A DNA stretch of 64,000 nucleotides from Streptomyces violaceoruber. Its GTDB lineage: Bacteria; Actinomycetota; Actinomycetes; Streptomycetales; Streptomycetaceae. The notes under the pieces are model-generated. The model did not search any database. It was not told where the DNA came from and saw only the letters and a program-made list of their open reading frames with translations. The stretch is from contig NZ_CP137734.1 of NCBI RefSeq assembly GCF_033406955.1, positions 7,254,001-7,318,000 of the forward strand, read 5' to 3'. Shown here piece by piece: positions 44,012 through 52,498 of this stretch (its first letter is position 1; the number at the start of each line of letters is the position of its first letter). Made by a program: the position numbers and the translations under genes.

Positions 44012-44962
44012 ATGCAGATGAACACTCCGTCACGGAGCGCGAGAAGCGCCAGGAGCACCAGAGGCCCCAGAAGGAGCCTCAGGAGCCCCACAGGCCTCAG
44101 AGGCCCTGGAAGTCCGAGAAGCCCCAGAAGAGCGCTCCGGCTGACGCGTCGGGGCCGTATCGCCCTGATCGCGGCCGGCGCCCTGGTGGCGGGTACCGCC
44201 GTGGCGGTGCCGCTGCTGACGACGGACGACGAGGGCGAGTCCCGTCCCACGTCCCTGCTGATTCCGGAGGGCTGGCGCGCGACCCAGGTCTACGGAGCCG
44301 TCGACAAAGCCCTCGCGCTGCCCGCGGGCACCACCAAGAAGTCCCTGGCCAAGGCCAACCTCAAGCTGCCCAACGACGCCGAGGGCAACCCCGAGGGCTA
44401 CCTCTTCCCGGCGACCTACCCGCTCGGCGAGAACCCGACCCCGGAGAAGCTGCTGACGGCCATGGTCGACACGGCGAACAAGAAGTTCACCGGCGCGCCG
44501 GTCGCCGCGGGCGCCCAGCGCAACGCGCTGAACGTCTATCAGGCGGTCACCATCGCCAGCATCGTGCAGGCGGAGGCCGCGGCCAAGGAGGACATGGGCA
44601 AGGTGGCCCGGGTGATCTTCAACCGGCTGGAACGCGGCATGCCGCTGCAGATGGACTCCACCATCAACTACGCCCTGGGCCGCAGCACCTTGAAGACCAG
44701 CACCAAGGACACGAAGATCGACAGTCCTTACAACTCGTACCAGCGCATGGGGCTGCCGCCCACCCCCATCGCCAATCCGGGCGACGAGGCGATGACCGCC
44801 GCGATCAACCCGACCCCCGGTGACTGGCTGTACTTCGTCACGGTCAAGCCGGGCGACACGCGCTTCACCGCCGACTACGCCGAACACCGGCGCAACGTGG
44901 ACGAGTTCAACCGCCTCCAGCAGAGCGCCTCGAAGCAGGCCGGGGCCGGGGCCGCCAAGTGA
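44012..44962 (+). CDS. mltG: short MltG-type endolytic murein transglycosylase
   Basis: This 316-residue protein has one N-terminal membrane helix (about 48-66: IALIAAGALVAGTAVAVPLL) after an Arg/Ser-rich cytoplasmic start encoded by purine-rich repeats. The YceG/MltG catalytic core includes LEGYLFPATYPL-like GYLFPATYPL, TIASIVQAEAA with the catalytic Glu, FNRLERGMPLQMDSTINYA and NSYQRMGLPPTPIANPG. It terminates nascent glycan strands. It is shorter than the usual Streptomyces MltG and stands apart from the aroE/ruvX neighbourhood, so it may be a second copy. ATG 44012 or 44018. Confidence 0.9.
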   Translation: MQMNTPSRSARSARSTRGPRRSLRSPTGLRGPGSPRSPRRALRLTRRGRIALIAAGALVAGTAVAVPLLTTDDEGESRPTSLLIPEGWRATQVYGAVDKALALPAGTTKKSLAKANLKLPNDAEGNPEGYLFPATYPLGENPTPEKLLTAMVDTANKKFTGAPVAAGAQRNALNVYQAVTIASIVQAEAAAKEDMGKVARVIFNRLERGMPLQMDSTINYALGRSTLKTSTKDTKIDSPYNSYQRMGLPPTPIANPGDEAMTAAINPTPGDWLYFVTVKPGDTRFTADYAEHRRNVDEFNRLQQSASKQAGAGAAK

Positions 44963-44974
44963 CCGCTCGGGGCG

Positions 44975-46054
44975 TCACGCGGCGACCGATTCCTCCTCGG
45001 CCAGCAGCCGCCTGATGTCCCGCACGGCCGCGCGTCCCGCCCGGTTGGCGCCGATGGTGCTGGCGGAGGGCCCGTAGCCGACGAGATGGATCCGCGGGTC
45101 GGCGACCGCGCGCGTCCCCTCGACCCGGATCCCGCCGCCGGCCTCCCGCAGCCGCAGCGGCCTGAGATGGTCGACGGCGGCCCGGAACCCGGTCGCCCAC
45201 AGGATGACGTCCGCGGCCACCCGCCGCCCGCCGTCCCACTCCACCCCCTCGGGCGTGATCCGGTCGAACATGGGCTGCCGGCCCAGTACGCCCGACTCCA
45301 GGCCGGCCCGGACCGCGTCGTTCAGCGGCAGCCCCGTCACCGACACCACACTCTTCGGCGGCAGCCCCTGCCGCACCCGTTCCTCCACCAGCGCCACCGC
45401 GGCCCGCCCCGCCTCCTCGTCGAAGGGTCCCTCGCGAAAGACCGGGGGCCTCCTGGTCACCCACGTGGTGGCCGCGGCGTACGGGGCGATCTCCAGCAGG
45501 TGCTGCGTCCCCGAGGCGCCGCCGCCGACCACGATCACGCGCAGGCCGGTGAACTCCTCGGGCCCTGCGTACTGCGCGGTGTGCAGCTGCCGTCCGCGGA
45601 AGGTCTCCTGCCCCGGGTAGCGCGGCCAGAAGGGGCGGTCCCAGGTGCCCGTCGCGTTGATCAGCGCGCGCGTCGACCAGGACCCGGCCGACGTCTCGAC
45701 GAGCAGCCGCCCGTCCGTCCCCTCGCGCACGGCGCGGACGTCCACGGGCCGCCGTACTCGCAGGTCGAAGGTTCGCTCGTACTCCGCGAAGTACCCGCTC
45801 ACCACCTCGGCGGACGGCCGAGCCGGATCCGCCCCCGTCAGCTCCATGCCCGGCAGGGCGTGCATGCCGTGCACCTTGCCGTACGTCAGCGACGGCCAGC
45901 GGAACTGCCAGGCGCCGCCGGGCCCGGGGGCGTGGTCGAGCACCACGAAGTCGCGCTCCGGCTCGAACCCCGTACGGCGCAGGTGATAGGCCGCGGCGAG
46001 TCCGGCCTGACCGGCCCCGATGACGACGACCTCGACCTCGCGTGTGTTGTTCAC
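44975..46054 (-). CDS. FAD/NAD(P)-binding flavoprotein (monooxygenase/CzcO-like)
   Basis: The protein has 359 residues. Two Rossmann motifs: VVVIGAGQAGLAAAYHL at the start for FAD and, around residue 170, VIVVGGGASGTQHLLEIAPY for NADPH. LINATGTWDRPFWP and LWATGFRAAVDHLRPL are typical for class B flavoproteins such as CzcO/Trk-like monooxygenases. The Baeyer-Villiger fingerprint is not complete, so the substrate is open. It is convergent with mltG and divergent from yjbQ. Confidence 0.88.
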   Translation of the reverse strand: MNNTREVEVVVIGAGQAGLAAAYHLRRTGFEPERDFVVLDHAPGPGGAWQFRWPSLTYGKVHGMHALPGMELTGADPARPSAEVVSGYFAEYERTFDLRVRRPVDVRAVREGTDGRLLVETSAGSWSTRALINATGTWDRPFWPRYPGQETFRGRQLHTAQYAGPEEFTGLRVIVVGGGASGTQHLLEIAPYAAATTWVTRRPPVFREGPFDEEAGRAAVALVEERVRQGLPPKSVVSVTGLPLNDAVRAGLESGVLGRQPMFDRITPEGVEWDGGRRVAADVILWATGFRAAVDHLRPLRLREAGGGIRVEGTRAVADPRIHLVGYGPSASTIGANRAGRAAVRDIRRLLAEEESVAA

Positions 46055-46088
46055 GCTTCTACCAACGGCGTCGCGGGCCCCGATCTTC

Positions 46089-46140
46089 CCCGGTGTCAGG
46101 ACGGGATCATGCTGCCCCCGGTGTCACGATGGGGTCATGC
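46089..46140 (+). repeat. 28-bp-period tandem duplication of the yjbQ start region
   Basis: Two 24-bp copies (46089-46112 and 46117-46140) starting CCCGGTGTCA and ending TCATGC match at 21 of 24 positions. Each carries an ATG; only the second is in frame with the yjbQ gene. So the translation start region has been duplicated. Confidence 0.75.
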
Positions 46141-46559
46141 CAGATGCCTTCACCACCCGAGTCCTCAGCCTCGCCACCGGCTCGGCCGAGCGGGTCGCCG
46201 ACATCACCGGTGACTGCGAGTCCTTCCTGCGCGACGCGGCGTCCGGCCGCGACGGCCTCCTCAACGTGTTCGTCCCGCACGCCACCGCCGGCATCGCGAT
46301 CATCGAGACCGGCGCCGGCAGCGACGACGACCTGCTGTCCGCCCTGCACACGCTGCTCCCGGCCGACGACCGCTGGCAGCACCGCCACGGCAGTCCCGGA
46401 CACGGCCGCGACCACGTCCTGCCCGCCTTCGTACCGCCGCACGCGACGCTGCCGGTGATCGCCGGCCGCCTGGAACTGGGAACCTGGCAGTCGGTGTGCC
46501 TGGTGGACACCAACCGGGACAACCCCGACCGCCGGGTCCGGCTGAGCTTCCTGGGCTGA
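46137..46559 (+). CDS. YjbQ (UPF0047) family protein
   Basis: This 140-residue beta-barrel protein of the YjbQ/UPF0047 family has the typical LLNVFVPHATAGIAIIETG (residues about 40-58), SPGHGRDHVLPAFVPPH and a C-terminal GTWQSVCLVDTNRDNP. Homologues have weak thiamine-phosphate synthase activity, hence the name secondary thiamine-phosphate synthase, but physiological role is uncertain. The start is the second of two tandem ATG copies. Cytoplasmic. Confidence 0.9.
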   Translation: MPDAFTTRVLSLATGSAERVADITGDCESFLRDAASGRDGLLNVFVPHATAGIAIIETGAGSDDDLLSALHTLLPADDRWQHRHGSPGHGRDHVLPAFVPPHATLPVIAGRLELGTWQSVCLVDTNRDNPDRRVRLSFLG

Positions 46560-46561
46560 AC

Positions 46562-46576
46562 GGGACGCGGCGTCCC
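46562..46576. terminator. small GGGACG/CGTCCC hairpin
   Basis: GGGACG, loop CGG, CGTCCC lies right after the yjbQ stop (46557-46559) and before the tctA stop. It is a small perfect hairpin that could terminate both convergent units. A weak call. Confidence 0.35.
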
Positions 46577-46625
46577 ACGCCACCGCCGTCTCGCCAGGAG
46601 CCGCGCCGCCGGAGCGGACCGGGGA

Positions 46626-48125
46626 TCAGGCGTTCGCCCGCGTCCGTCCCCGGACCACCAGCCGTTTCACCAGCGGCCAGGCCAGCAGCAGCACGATCAC
46701 CGCGTACACCGTCACCGAGAACGGCGTGTTGACCAGGCCCGACACCTTGCCGTCGCTGATCTGCAGGGCGCGGCGCAGCTGCTGCTCGGCGTTCGGGCCG
46801 AGGATGACGCCGATCACGGCCGGCAGGATGGGCAGCCCGTAGCGCCGCATACCGAACCCGATCAGACCGATGACCAGCAGGATCACCAGGTCGACCACCT
46901 CACCGCCGACCGCGTACGCACCGACCGCGGCGAAGAACATGATCCCCGCGTACAGGTACGGCCGCGGGATCCGCAGCAGCTTCGCCCACACCGGTGCCAG
47001 CGGCAGGTTCAGGGCGAGCAGCAGCACCATGCCCACGAACAGCGAGGCGATCAGACCCCACACCAGCTCGGGCTCGCGTTCGAAGAGCAGCGGGCCCGGC
47101 TGGATGCCGTACTGCTGGAAGGCGGCCAGCATGACCGCCGCGACCGCGGTGGTCGGCAGGCCCAGCGTCAGCATGGACACCAGCGTGCCCGCGGCCGAGG
47201 CCGACGCCGCCGACTCCGGACCCGCCACGCCCTCGATGGCGCCCTTGCCCCACTCGTCCTTGTGCTTGGACAGCCGCTTCTCCGTGACGTACGACAGGAA
47301 GGTCGGGATCTCCGCGCCGCCCGCCGGGATCGCGCCGAACGGGAAGCCGATGAGCGGACCGCGCAGCCAGGACTTCCAGGTGCGCTTCACGTCACCGCGG
47401 CCGAGCCAGGGACGGCCCACCGGGATCGGTTCGGCCGCCCCGCGCCGCAGATGGGCCGCCACCCACAGCGCCTCGCCGATCGCGAACAGACCGACCGCCA
47501 CGATCACCACGTCCACACCGTCGGCGAGTTGCAGCGAACCGAAGGTCAGCCGCTGCTGGCCCGTCATCTGGTCCAGGCCCACCAGCCCGATCGTCAGCCC
47601 GATCAGCAGCGAGGCCAGGCCTCTGATCCGTGACGAACCCAGCACCGACGTCACGGCGATGAACGCCAGCACCATGATGGCGAAGTAGTCCGGGGCGCCG
47701 ATGTCCACGGCCAGGTCGGCGACCGTCGGGGCAAGGGCCACGAGCAGGATCGTGCCGATCATGCCGCCAGCGAAGTGGCCGATGGCGGCGGCGGCCAGCG
47801 CCTGCGCGCCGCGCCCCGCCTTGGCCATCGGGTTGCCCTCCATGGCCGCGACCACGGCGGCGCTCTCACCCGGCGTGTTGAGCAGGATGGAGGTGGTCGA
47901 ACCGCCGAACATCGCGCCGTAGTAGATGCCCGCGAACATGATGAACGCCGCGACCGGATCCAGCCCGTACGTCACCGGCAGCAGCAGCGCCACCGCCATC
48001 GCCGGGCCGATGCCGGGCAGCACGCCGATGGCCGTCCCGAGCAGCACACCGAGGGCGGCCCACAGCAGGTTGAGCGGGGTCAGGGCCGTGCCGAACCCGT
48101 CCATGAGGGAGTTGAGGGCGTTCAT
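46626..48125 (-). CDS. tctA: tripartite tricarboxylate transporter, large membrane subunit
   Basis: The protein has 499 residues and about 11-12 TM helices. Typical TctA segments are GVLPGIGPAMAVALLLPVTY near residue 40, IYYGAMFGGSTTSILLNTPG and FPFGAIPAGGAEIPTFLSY, with the conserved Pro-Gly-rich substrate gate. It imports citrate-like tricarboxylates with TctB and the extracytoplasmic binder TctC. It is the last gene of the tctCBA operon; one base separates it from tctB. Confidence 0.93.
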   Translation of the reverse strand: MNALNSLMDGFGTALTPLNLLWAALGVLLGTAIGVLPGIGPAMAVALLLPVTYGLDPVAAFIMFAGIYYGAMFGGSTTSILLNTPGESAAVVAAMEGNPMAKAGRGAQALAAAAIGHFAGGMIGTILLVALAPTVADLAVDIGAPDYFAIMVLAFIAVTSVLGSSRIRGLASLLIGLTIGLVGLDQMTGQQRLTFGSLQLADGVDVVIVAVGLFAIGEALWVAAHLRRGAAEPIPVGRPWLGRGDVKRTWKSWLRGPLIGFPFGAIPAGGAEIPTFLSYVTEKRLSKHKDEWGKGAIEGVAGPESAASASAAGTLVSMLTLGLPTTAVAAVMLAAFQQYGIQPGPLLFEREPELVWGLIASLFVGMVLLLALNLPLAPVWAKLLRIPRPYLYAGIMFFAAVGAYAVGGEVVDLVILLVIGLIGFGMRRYGLPILPAVIGVILGPNAEQQLRRALQISDGKVSGLVNTPFSVTVYAVIVLLLAWPLVKRLVVRGRTRANA

Positions 48126-48126
48126 G

Positions 48127-48672
48127 TCAGAGCACTCCCATCAGCGGACCGCCGGGCAGCGGCACGCCGAGCAGCTTGTCGAAGACGACATAGGTGATCA
48201 GGGACAGCACCGCGGCGATCAGCGGATCGCGGTCCACGCGGCGGCTGCCGAGGGCGAAGGCGGCGCCCCAGAAGAGCAGCGCCCCGGCGACGGGGAAGCC
48301 GGCCGGCTCGATCAGGGCGGCGGCGCCGAGGAAGATCCCGGACAGCAGCAGCACCGTGCGCCAGTCGGCCGGTTCGGACAGGTCGACGTCCTCGCCGCCC
48401 TCCGCCTCGCCCCGGCCCCCGCGCAGCACGTCGACGGCGAGCAGCGCGGCTATCACCAGCAGGCCGGCGCCCACCACGACCGGCACGGTCTTGGGGCCGA
48501 CCGGGCCCCGCTGGGTGATGTCGACGTCCATGGTGAGCGCGTCGGTCAGGACGAGCACGCCGAGCGCCAGCAGCAGGACGCACACGCCCAGTTCGGAATG
48601 CTCGCGCAGCCACGAGCGCCGGCCGGCGGCCGCTTCCCCGGGCTCCTCGGTGAGTTCGGTCCGCGTCGTCAC
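48127..48672 (-). CDS. tctB: tripartite tricarboxylate transporter, small membrane subunit
   Basis: The protein has 181 residues and four TM helices (ELGVCVLLLALGVLVLTDAL; VPVVVGAGLLVIAALLAVDV; VLLLSGIFLGAAAL; AVLSLITYVVFDKLL). It is membrane partner of TctA, in the middle of the operon. Its start overlaps the 3' end of tctC by 4 bp (48669-48672). Confidence 0.9.
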   Translation of the reverse strand: MTTRTELTEEPGEAAAGRRSWLREHSELGVCVLLLALGVLVLTDALTMDVDITQRGPVGPKTVPVVVGAGLLVIAALLAVDVLRGGRGEAEGGEDVDLSEPADWRTVLLLSGIFLGAAALIEPAGFPVAGALLFWGAAFALGSRRVDRDPLIAAVLSLITYVVFDKLLGVPLPGGPLMGVL

Positions 48673-49655
48673 AGTCCCAGCTCCTTCAGCACCGACACCA
48701 CGCGCTCGTCCTGGGCGTCCAGGAAGTCGCCGAACTCCTCACCGGTCAGGAAGGCGTCGTCCCAGCCGTTCTGGTCCATGGACTTCTTCCACTCGGGGGA
48801 GTCGTGCAGTTCCTCGAAGAGGCGGGTCAGCTTGTTGCGCTGGGCCTCGGACAGGCCGGGCGGGGCGACGATGCCCCGCCAGTTGGTGAAGTTCACGTCG
48901 TAGCCGGACTCCTTGAGCGTGGGCGCGTCCTCGAGGTCGTCCACCCGCTCGGGACCGGTCACCGCGAGCACCCGCAGCTCGCCCGCCTTGATCTGGTCCA
49001 GGTACTCGCCGACACCGGAGACCCCGAAGCCGACCTTGTTGCCGAGGATCGAGGCGAGCAGCTCGCCGCCGCCGTCGAACGGGATGTAGTTGACCGACTT
49101 CGGCTGGATCCCGGCGGCCTGCGCCATCAGCATCGGCGCGAGGTGGTCGGGCCCGCCCGGGGACGAACCACCGCCCACCGGGATCTTCCCCGGATCCTGT
49201 TTCCAGGCGTCGATCAGCTCGTCGATCGTCTTGTACGGCGAGTCCTTGCCCACCACGACGACGTCCTGCTCCTCGGTCAGCCGCGCGATCGGCGTGGTGT
49301 CGGCGAGGGTCTTGGGTGCGTGGTTGGAGCGGACGGCGCCCACGACGCCGAGGCCCATGGACATGGCGAGCTTGCCGTTGCCGTGCTCGCTCACCAGCCG
49401 GCTCAGGCCCACGGTGCCGCCCGCGCCGGGCAGGTTGAACACCTCGATGTTGTGGGTGATCCCGGCGTCCTCGGCGTTCTTCGCGGCCGTGCGGGCGGTG
49501 ATGTCGTAACCGCCGCCGGGCGTGTTGGGGACCATGAAGCGCAGGCCCGGGATCTGGGTGCCGGATTCCGAGTCGTCGCCCGAGGAGAGCAACGGCGGTC
49601 CGGCCAGCACGAGCACGGCGGCCCCGAGCAGGGCAAGGGGGGTGCGCAGGCGCAC
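48669..49655 (-). CDS. tctC: tripartite tricarboxylate transporter, solute-binding protein
   Basis: The protein is 328 residues from the GTG at 49653-49655; a GTG at 49662-49664 is also possible. A signal peptide (TPLALLGAAVLVLAGPPLL) directs it across the membrane. The Bug/TctC binding-protein pattern follows: LRFMVPNTPGGGYDITARTA, VFNLPGAGGTVGLSRLV, PVGGGSSPGGPDHL and NWRGIVAPPGLSEAQRN. It captures a tricarboxylate for TctAB. It is divergent from a two-component system likely to induce it. Confidence 0.92.
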   Translation of the reverse strand: MRLRTPLALLGAAVLVLAGPPLLSSGDDSESGTQIPGLRFMVPNTPGGGYDITARTAAKNAEDAGITHNIEVFNLPGAGGTVGLSRLVSEHGNGKLAMSMGLGVVGAVRSNHAPKTLADTTPIARLTEEQDVVVVGKDSPYKTIDELIDAWKQDPGKIPVGGGSSPGGPDHLAPMLMAQAAGIQPKSVNYIPFDGGGELLASILGNKVGFGVSGVGEYLDQIKAGELRVLAVTGPERVDDLEDAPTLKESGYDVNFTNWRGIVAPPGLSEAQRNKLTRLFEELHDSPEWKKSMDQNGWDDAFLTGEEFGDFLDAQDERVVSVLKELGL

Positions 49656-49777
49656 GTATGACACCACCTGTCGGTTGGGTAGTTCGTTACGGGGAGCCCT
49701 GTGGGGGAGGGTGACGTGGGCCACATGGTGCCCGCGGGCCTGTCCCGTGTCTTCCTTGCGGAACCAAGGGAGGTTGT

Positions 49778-49850
49778 GTTCATTGCGGTCGCCAGGGCCG
49801 CGTGACCGATGCAGGGCGTCACATCGCTGCCGGGTCGCCGGTTCATTGCG
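49778..49850. promoter_or_regulatory. pair of GTTCATTGCG direct repeats, 63 bp apart
   Basis: GTTCATTGCG occurs exactly at 49778-49787 and 49841-49850, a 63-bp step equal to six helical turns. A CCTTG-N6-CAAGG inverted repeat (49754-49769) lies nearby, toward tctC. The position between tctC and its candidate two-component regulator suggests sites for the CitB-like response regulator. Confidence 0.5.
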
Positions 49851-49910
49851 AAGCAGGCACATCCCTTTCCCTCGCCGCAGGTGGGCGCCATGATGGCGAC
49901 CCGGCACCCC

Positions 49911-50026
49911 CGCCGGTCAGCCCGCCGGTCACCGCCATCCCGTCCCGTCCACCGGCCAGCCCGCCGGCCACCGCCATCCCGTCCCAGCCCACCGGTCAGC
50001 CCGCCGGTCACCGCCATCCGTCCCCG
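49911..50026. repeat. three tandem copies of a 39/40-bp repeat
   Basis: Units starting CCGCCGGTCAGCCCGCCGGT, CCACCGGCCAGCCCGCCGGC and CCACCGGTCAGCCCGCCGGT begin at 49911, 49950 and 49990, each continuing CACCGCCATCC and a cytosine-rich end. It lies 38 bp before the sensor kinase start. It is non-coding on both strands as far as I can judge. It could be a slippage array or multi-site regulatory DNA. Confidence 0.7.
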
Positions 50027-50063
50027 CCCCCCCGCCCCTCCGTGAGCCGAGAACGAGTCCGCC

Positions 50064-51710
50064 GTGGCCCCCACCTTCCGCCGTCAGACCCTCGCGGGCG
50101 AGATGCTGGTCCTCCAGCTCGCCATCGTCGTGGTCGTCCTGCTCGCGGTGGCCGCCGTCTCGCTCGCCCAGTCCAGGGCCACCTTCAACCGCGTCGAGGG
50201 CCGCCGGGTCACCGCCCTGGCCGAGCAGCTGGCCGCCACGCCGCTGGTGCGCAGCCAGTTGCTGCGCCCGGTGCCGCAGGAGGCCCTCGCCCCGCTGGTC
50301 AACTCCACGCAGACGCAGTCCGGGGTCACCTCCGTCACGGTGGCCGACGCCCACGGCCGGGTCGTCAGCTCCACCGACCCCACGCTGATCGGCGCCCGGC
50401 TGCCGCGCGCACAGGGCGCCGGTGTCACGAGCGGCTGGTCGGGGCCGCTGACCGTGCAGGGCGGCCGGGAACTGGTCGCCCAGGTCCCGGTGCTCGGGGC
50501 CACCCGGCAGACCCTCGGCCGCCACCTCGGCACGGTGATGGTCGGCGAGGCCGATCCCACGGTGTGGCAGCGTCTCAGCGGCGCCTCCTCCTACCTCCTC
50601 GCCTACCTCGGCGTCGCCAGCGGTCTCGGTGTGGCCGGCTCCTGGCTGCTGGCCCGGCGGGTCAAGCGGCAGACCCTCGGCCTGGAGCCGCGCGAGATCG
50701 CCGGCCTCGCCGAGCACCGGGAGGCCATGCTGTACGGCATCGCGGAGGGCGTCGTCGCCCTCGACCCGCAGCACCGGCTCACCCTGGTCAACGAGATGGG
50801 CCGGCGTCTGCTCGACCTGCCCGCCGACTGCGTGGGCCAGAGCCTGGACGGCCTCGGCATCGACGGGCGGCTGCGCGACGTCCTCGCGGGTGCCGCCCGC
50901 GAAGCGGCCGAGCCGCGCGACGAGGTCGTCGTCCGCCACGGCCGGGTCCTGGTCATGAACCGTATGACCGTCACCAAGGACGGCCGCCCGCTCGGCTCGG
51001 TCACCACCCTGCGCGACCGCACCGAACTGGCCCGCCTGGAGCGGGAGATCGGCTCCTTCCGCAGCACCTCGGAGCTGCTGCGCGCCCAGGCCCACGAGTT
51101 CGCCAACCAGCTGCACACCATCTCCGGCCTCATCCAGATCGGCGAGCAGGAGGAGGTGGTGCGCTACGTCCGCGGGCTCAACCAGCGCCGCCAGTCCCTG
51201 GACGTCACCCTCAGCCGCCGGGTCCGGGACACCGCCGTGGCCGCGCTGATCACGGCGAAGTCCTCCCTGGCGGCCGAGCGCAGGGTCGCGCTGCGCGTCT
51301 CGGACCGCACGGCGCTGGACCGGCTGGAGCCGGCCGACGCCGCCGACGTGGCGACCGTGGTCGGCAACCTCGTCGACAACGCCGTGGACGCCGCCGCGGC
51401 CCCGGGCGACGCGCCCGAGGCCTGGGTCGAGGTCGAGCTGCGGCAGGACGCCGCCAGCGTCGAGATCGTGGTCCGCGACTCCGGGCCCGGTGTGGCGCCC
51501 GAACTGGCCCAGGAGGTCTTCTCCCACGGCTTCACCACCAAGGCCGCCCGGCAGGGCGGGCGCGGCATCGGCCTGGCGCTGACCCGGCTGGTCTGCGAAC
51601 GTCACGGCGGTGAGATCTCGGTGACCAACACCCCCGAGGGGGCGGTGTTCACCGCACGCATGACCGTCAGCCACCTCACCGACGCGGTGGCGGAAGGAGC
51701 AGCACCATGA
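50064..51710 (+). CDS. CitA/DcuS-type sensor histidine kinase
   Basis: The protein has 548 residues from GTG 50064. TM1 (about 13-33) and TM2 (about 175-195) frame a periplasm-like PDC/CACHE sensing domain (VTSVTVADAHGRVVSSTDP). A PAS domain (GVVALDPQHRLTLVNEMG) follows, then the phosphorylation helix LLRAQAHEFANQLHTISGL with the phosphoacceptor His. The ATPase core has VVGNLVDNAVDAA and DSGPGV, GRGIGLALTRLV. It probably senses citrate or another carboxylate and controls the divergent tct genes. It overlaps the response regulator (ATGA). Confidence 0.93.
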   Translation: MAPTFRRQTLAGEMLVLQLAIVVVVLLAVAAVSLAQSRATFNRVEGRRVTALAEQLAATPLVRSQLLRPVPQEALAPLVNSTQTQSGVTSVTVADAHGRVVSSTDPTLIGARLPRAQGAGVTSGWSGPLTVQGGRELVAQVPVLGATRQTLGRHLGTVMVGEADPTVWQRLSGASSYLLAYLGVASGLGVAGSWLLARRVKRQTLGLEPREIAGLAEHREAMLYGIAEGVVALDPQHRLTLVNEMGRRLLDLPADCVGQSLDGLGIDGRLRDVLAGAAREAAEPRDEVVVRHGRVLVMNRMTVTKDGRPLGSVTTLRDRTELARLEREIGSFRSTSELLRAQAHEFANQLHTISGLIQIGEQEEVVRYVRGLNQRRQSLDVTLSRRVRDTAVAALITAKSSLAAERRVALRVSDRTALDRLEPADAADVATVVGNLVDNAVDAAAAPGDAPEAWVEVELRQDAASVEIVVRDSGPGVAPELAQEVFSHGFTTKAARQGGRGIGLALTRLVCERHGGEISVTNTPEGAVFTARMTVSHLTDAVAEGAAP

Positions 51711-52498
51711 CGGCTACGAGCGGCACGCCCGACGCGACCGCCCCGACCGCCGCACCCCTGGAGACGTCCCCGGGCGCCGCCCCGATCGGCGTGCTCGTCG
51801 TCGACGACGACTTCATGGTGGCCCGCGTCCACCGCGCGTTCGTCGAACGGGTCGAGCCCTTCCGGGTGCTCGGGGTCGCGGGCACCGGGGAGCAGGCGCT
51901 GGCCGCCGTCGGGGAGCTGCGCCCCGACCTGGTGCTGCTCGACCTGTACCTGCCGGACGTCTTCGGCCTCGACGTCGTCCCACGGCTGCGCGCCGCGGGC
52001 CACGACTGCGACGTCATGGTCATCAGCGCCGCCCGGGAGGCGGACGCGGTGCGCGGCGCCGTGCGGCACGGCGTGGTCGACTACCTCCTCAAACCCTTCG
52101 AGTTCGAGGACCTTCGGGTCCGGCTGCAGCGCTACGCGGTCCAGCGGGGCCGGCTGCTCGGCACGGTGGTGCGCAGCCAGGCCGACGTCGACCGGGTACT
52201 GGCCGGGGCCGCGGCACCGGCCGGGCCGGCCCCGGGGCTGCCCAAGGGCATGAGTGTGGAGACCGCCGAACTCGTCGAGCGCGCCCTCCGCGAGGCCGAC
52301 GGCACCCTGTCCGCCAGCGAGTGCGCGGCGCTGACCGGCATCTCCCGGGTCAGCGCGCGCCGGTACCTGGAGTACTTCCACACCGTGGGCAGCGCGGAGG
52401 TGTCCCTGCGCTACGGGGTCGCGGGACGCCCCGAACGCCGCTACCGCTTCCGGGGCGCGGTCACCGGCCCGGAGCTCCGGCGCGCAGGCCGTCCATGA
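51707..52498 (+). CDS. CitB-type response regulator
   Basis: This 263-residue response regulator has an N-terminal receiver (about 23-145: VVDDDFMVARVHRAF; phospho-Asp in LVLLDLYLPDVFG; Lys in LLKPFEFED). A C-terminal CitB-type winged helix follows (LSASECAALTGISRVSARRY, then YGVAGRPERRYRF). It is the output of the two-component system and most likely activates tctCBA on citrate-type signals. Its 3' end overlaps the convergent TetR gene by 38 bp. Confidence 0.92.
   Translation: MTATSGTPDATAPTAAPLETSPGAAPIGVLVVDDDFMVARVHRAFVERVEPFRVLGVAGTGEQALAAVGELRPDLVLLDLYLPDVFGLDVVPRLRAAGHDCDVMVISAAREADAVRGAVRHGVVDYLLKPFEFEDLRVRLQRYAVQRGRLLGTVVRSQADVDRVLAGAAAPAGPAPGLPKGMSVETAELVERALREADGTLSASECAALTGISRVSARRYLEYFHTVGSAEVSLRYGVAGRPERRYRFRGAVTGPELRRAGRP

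Noticed and set aside
49911..50026. 39-bp repeats considered as a possible CRISPR array
   Set aside because: Copies are adjacent with no unique spacers, and no cas genes are nearby.
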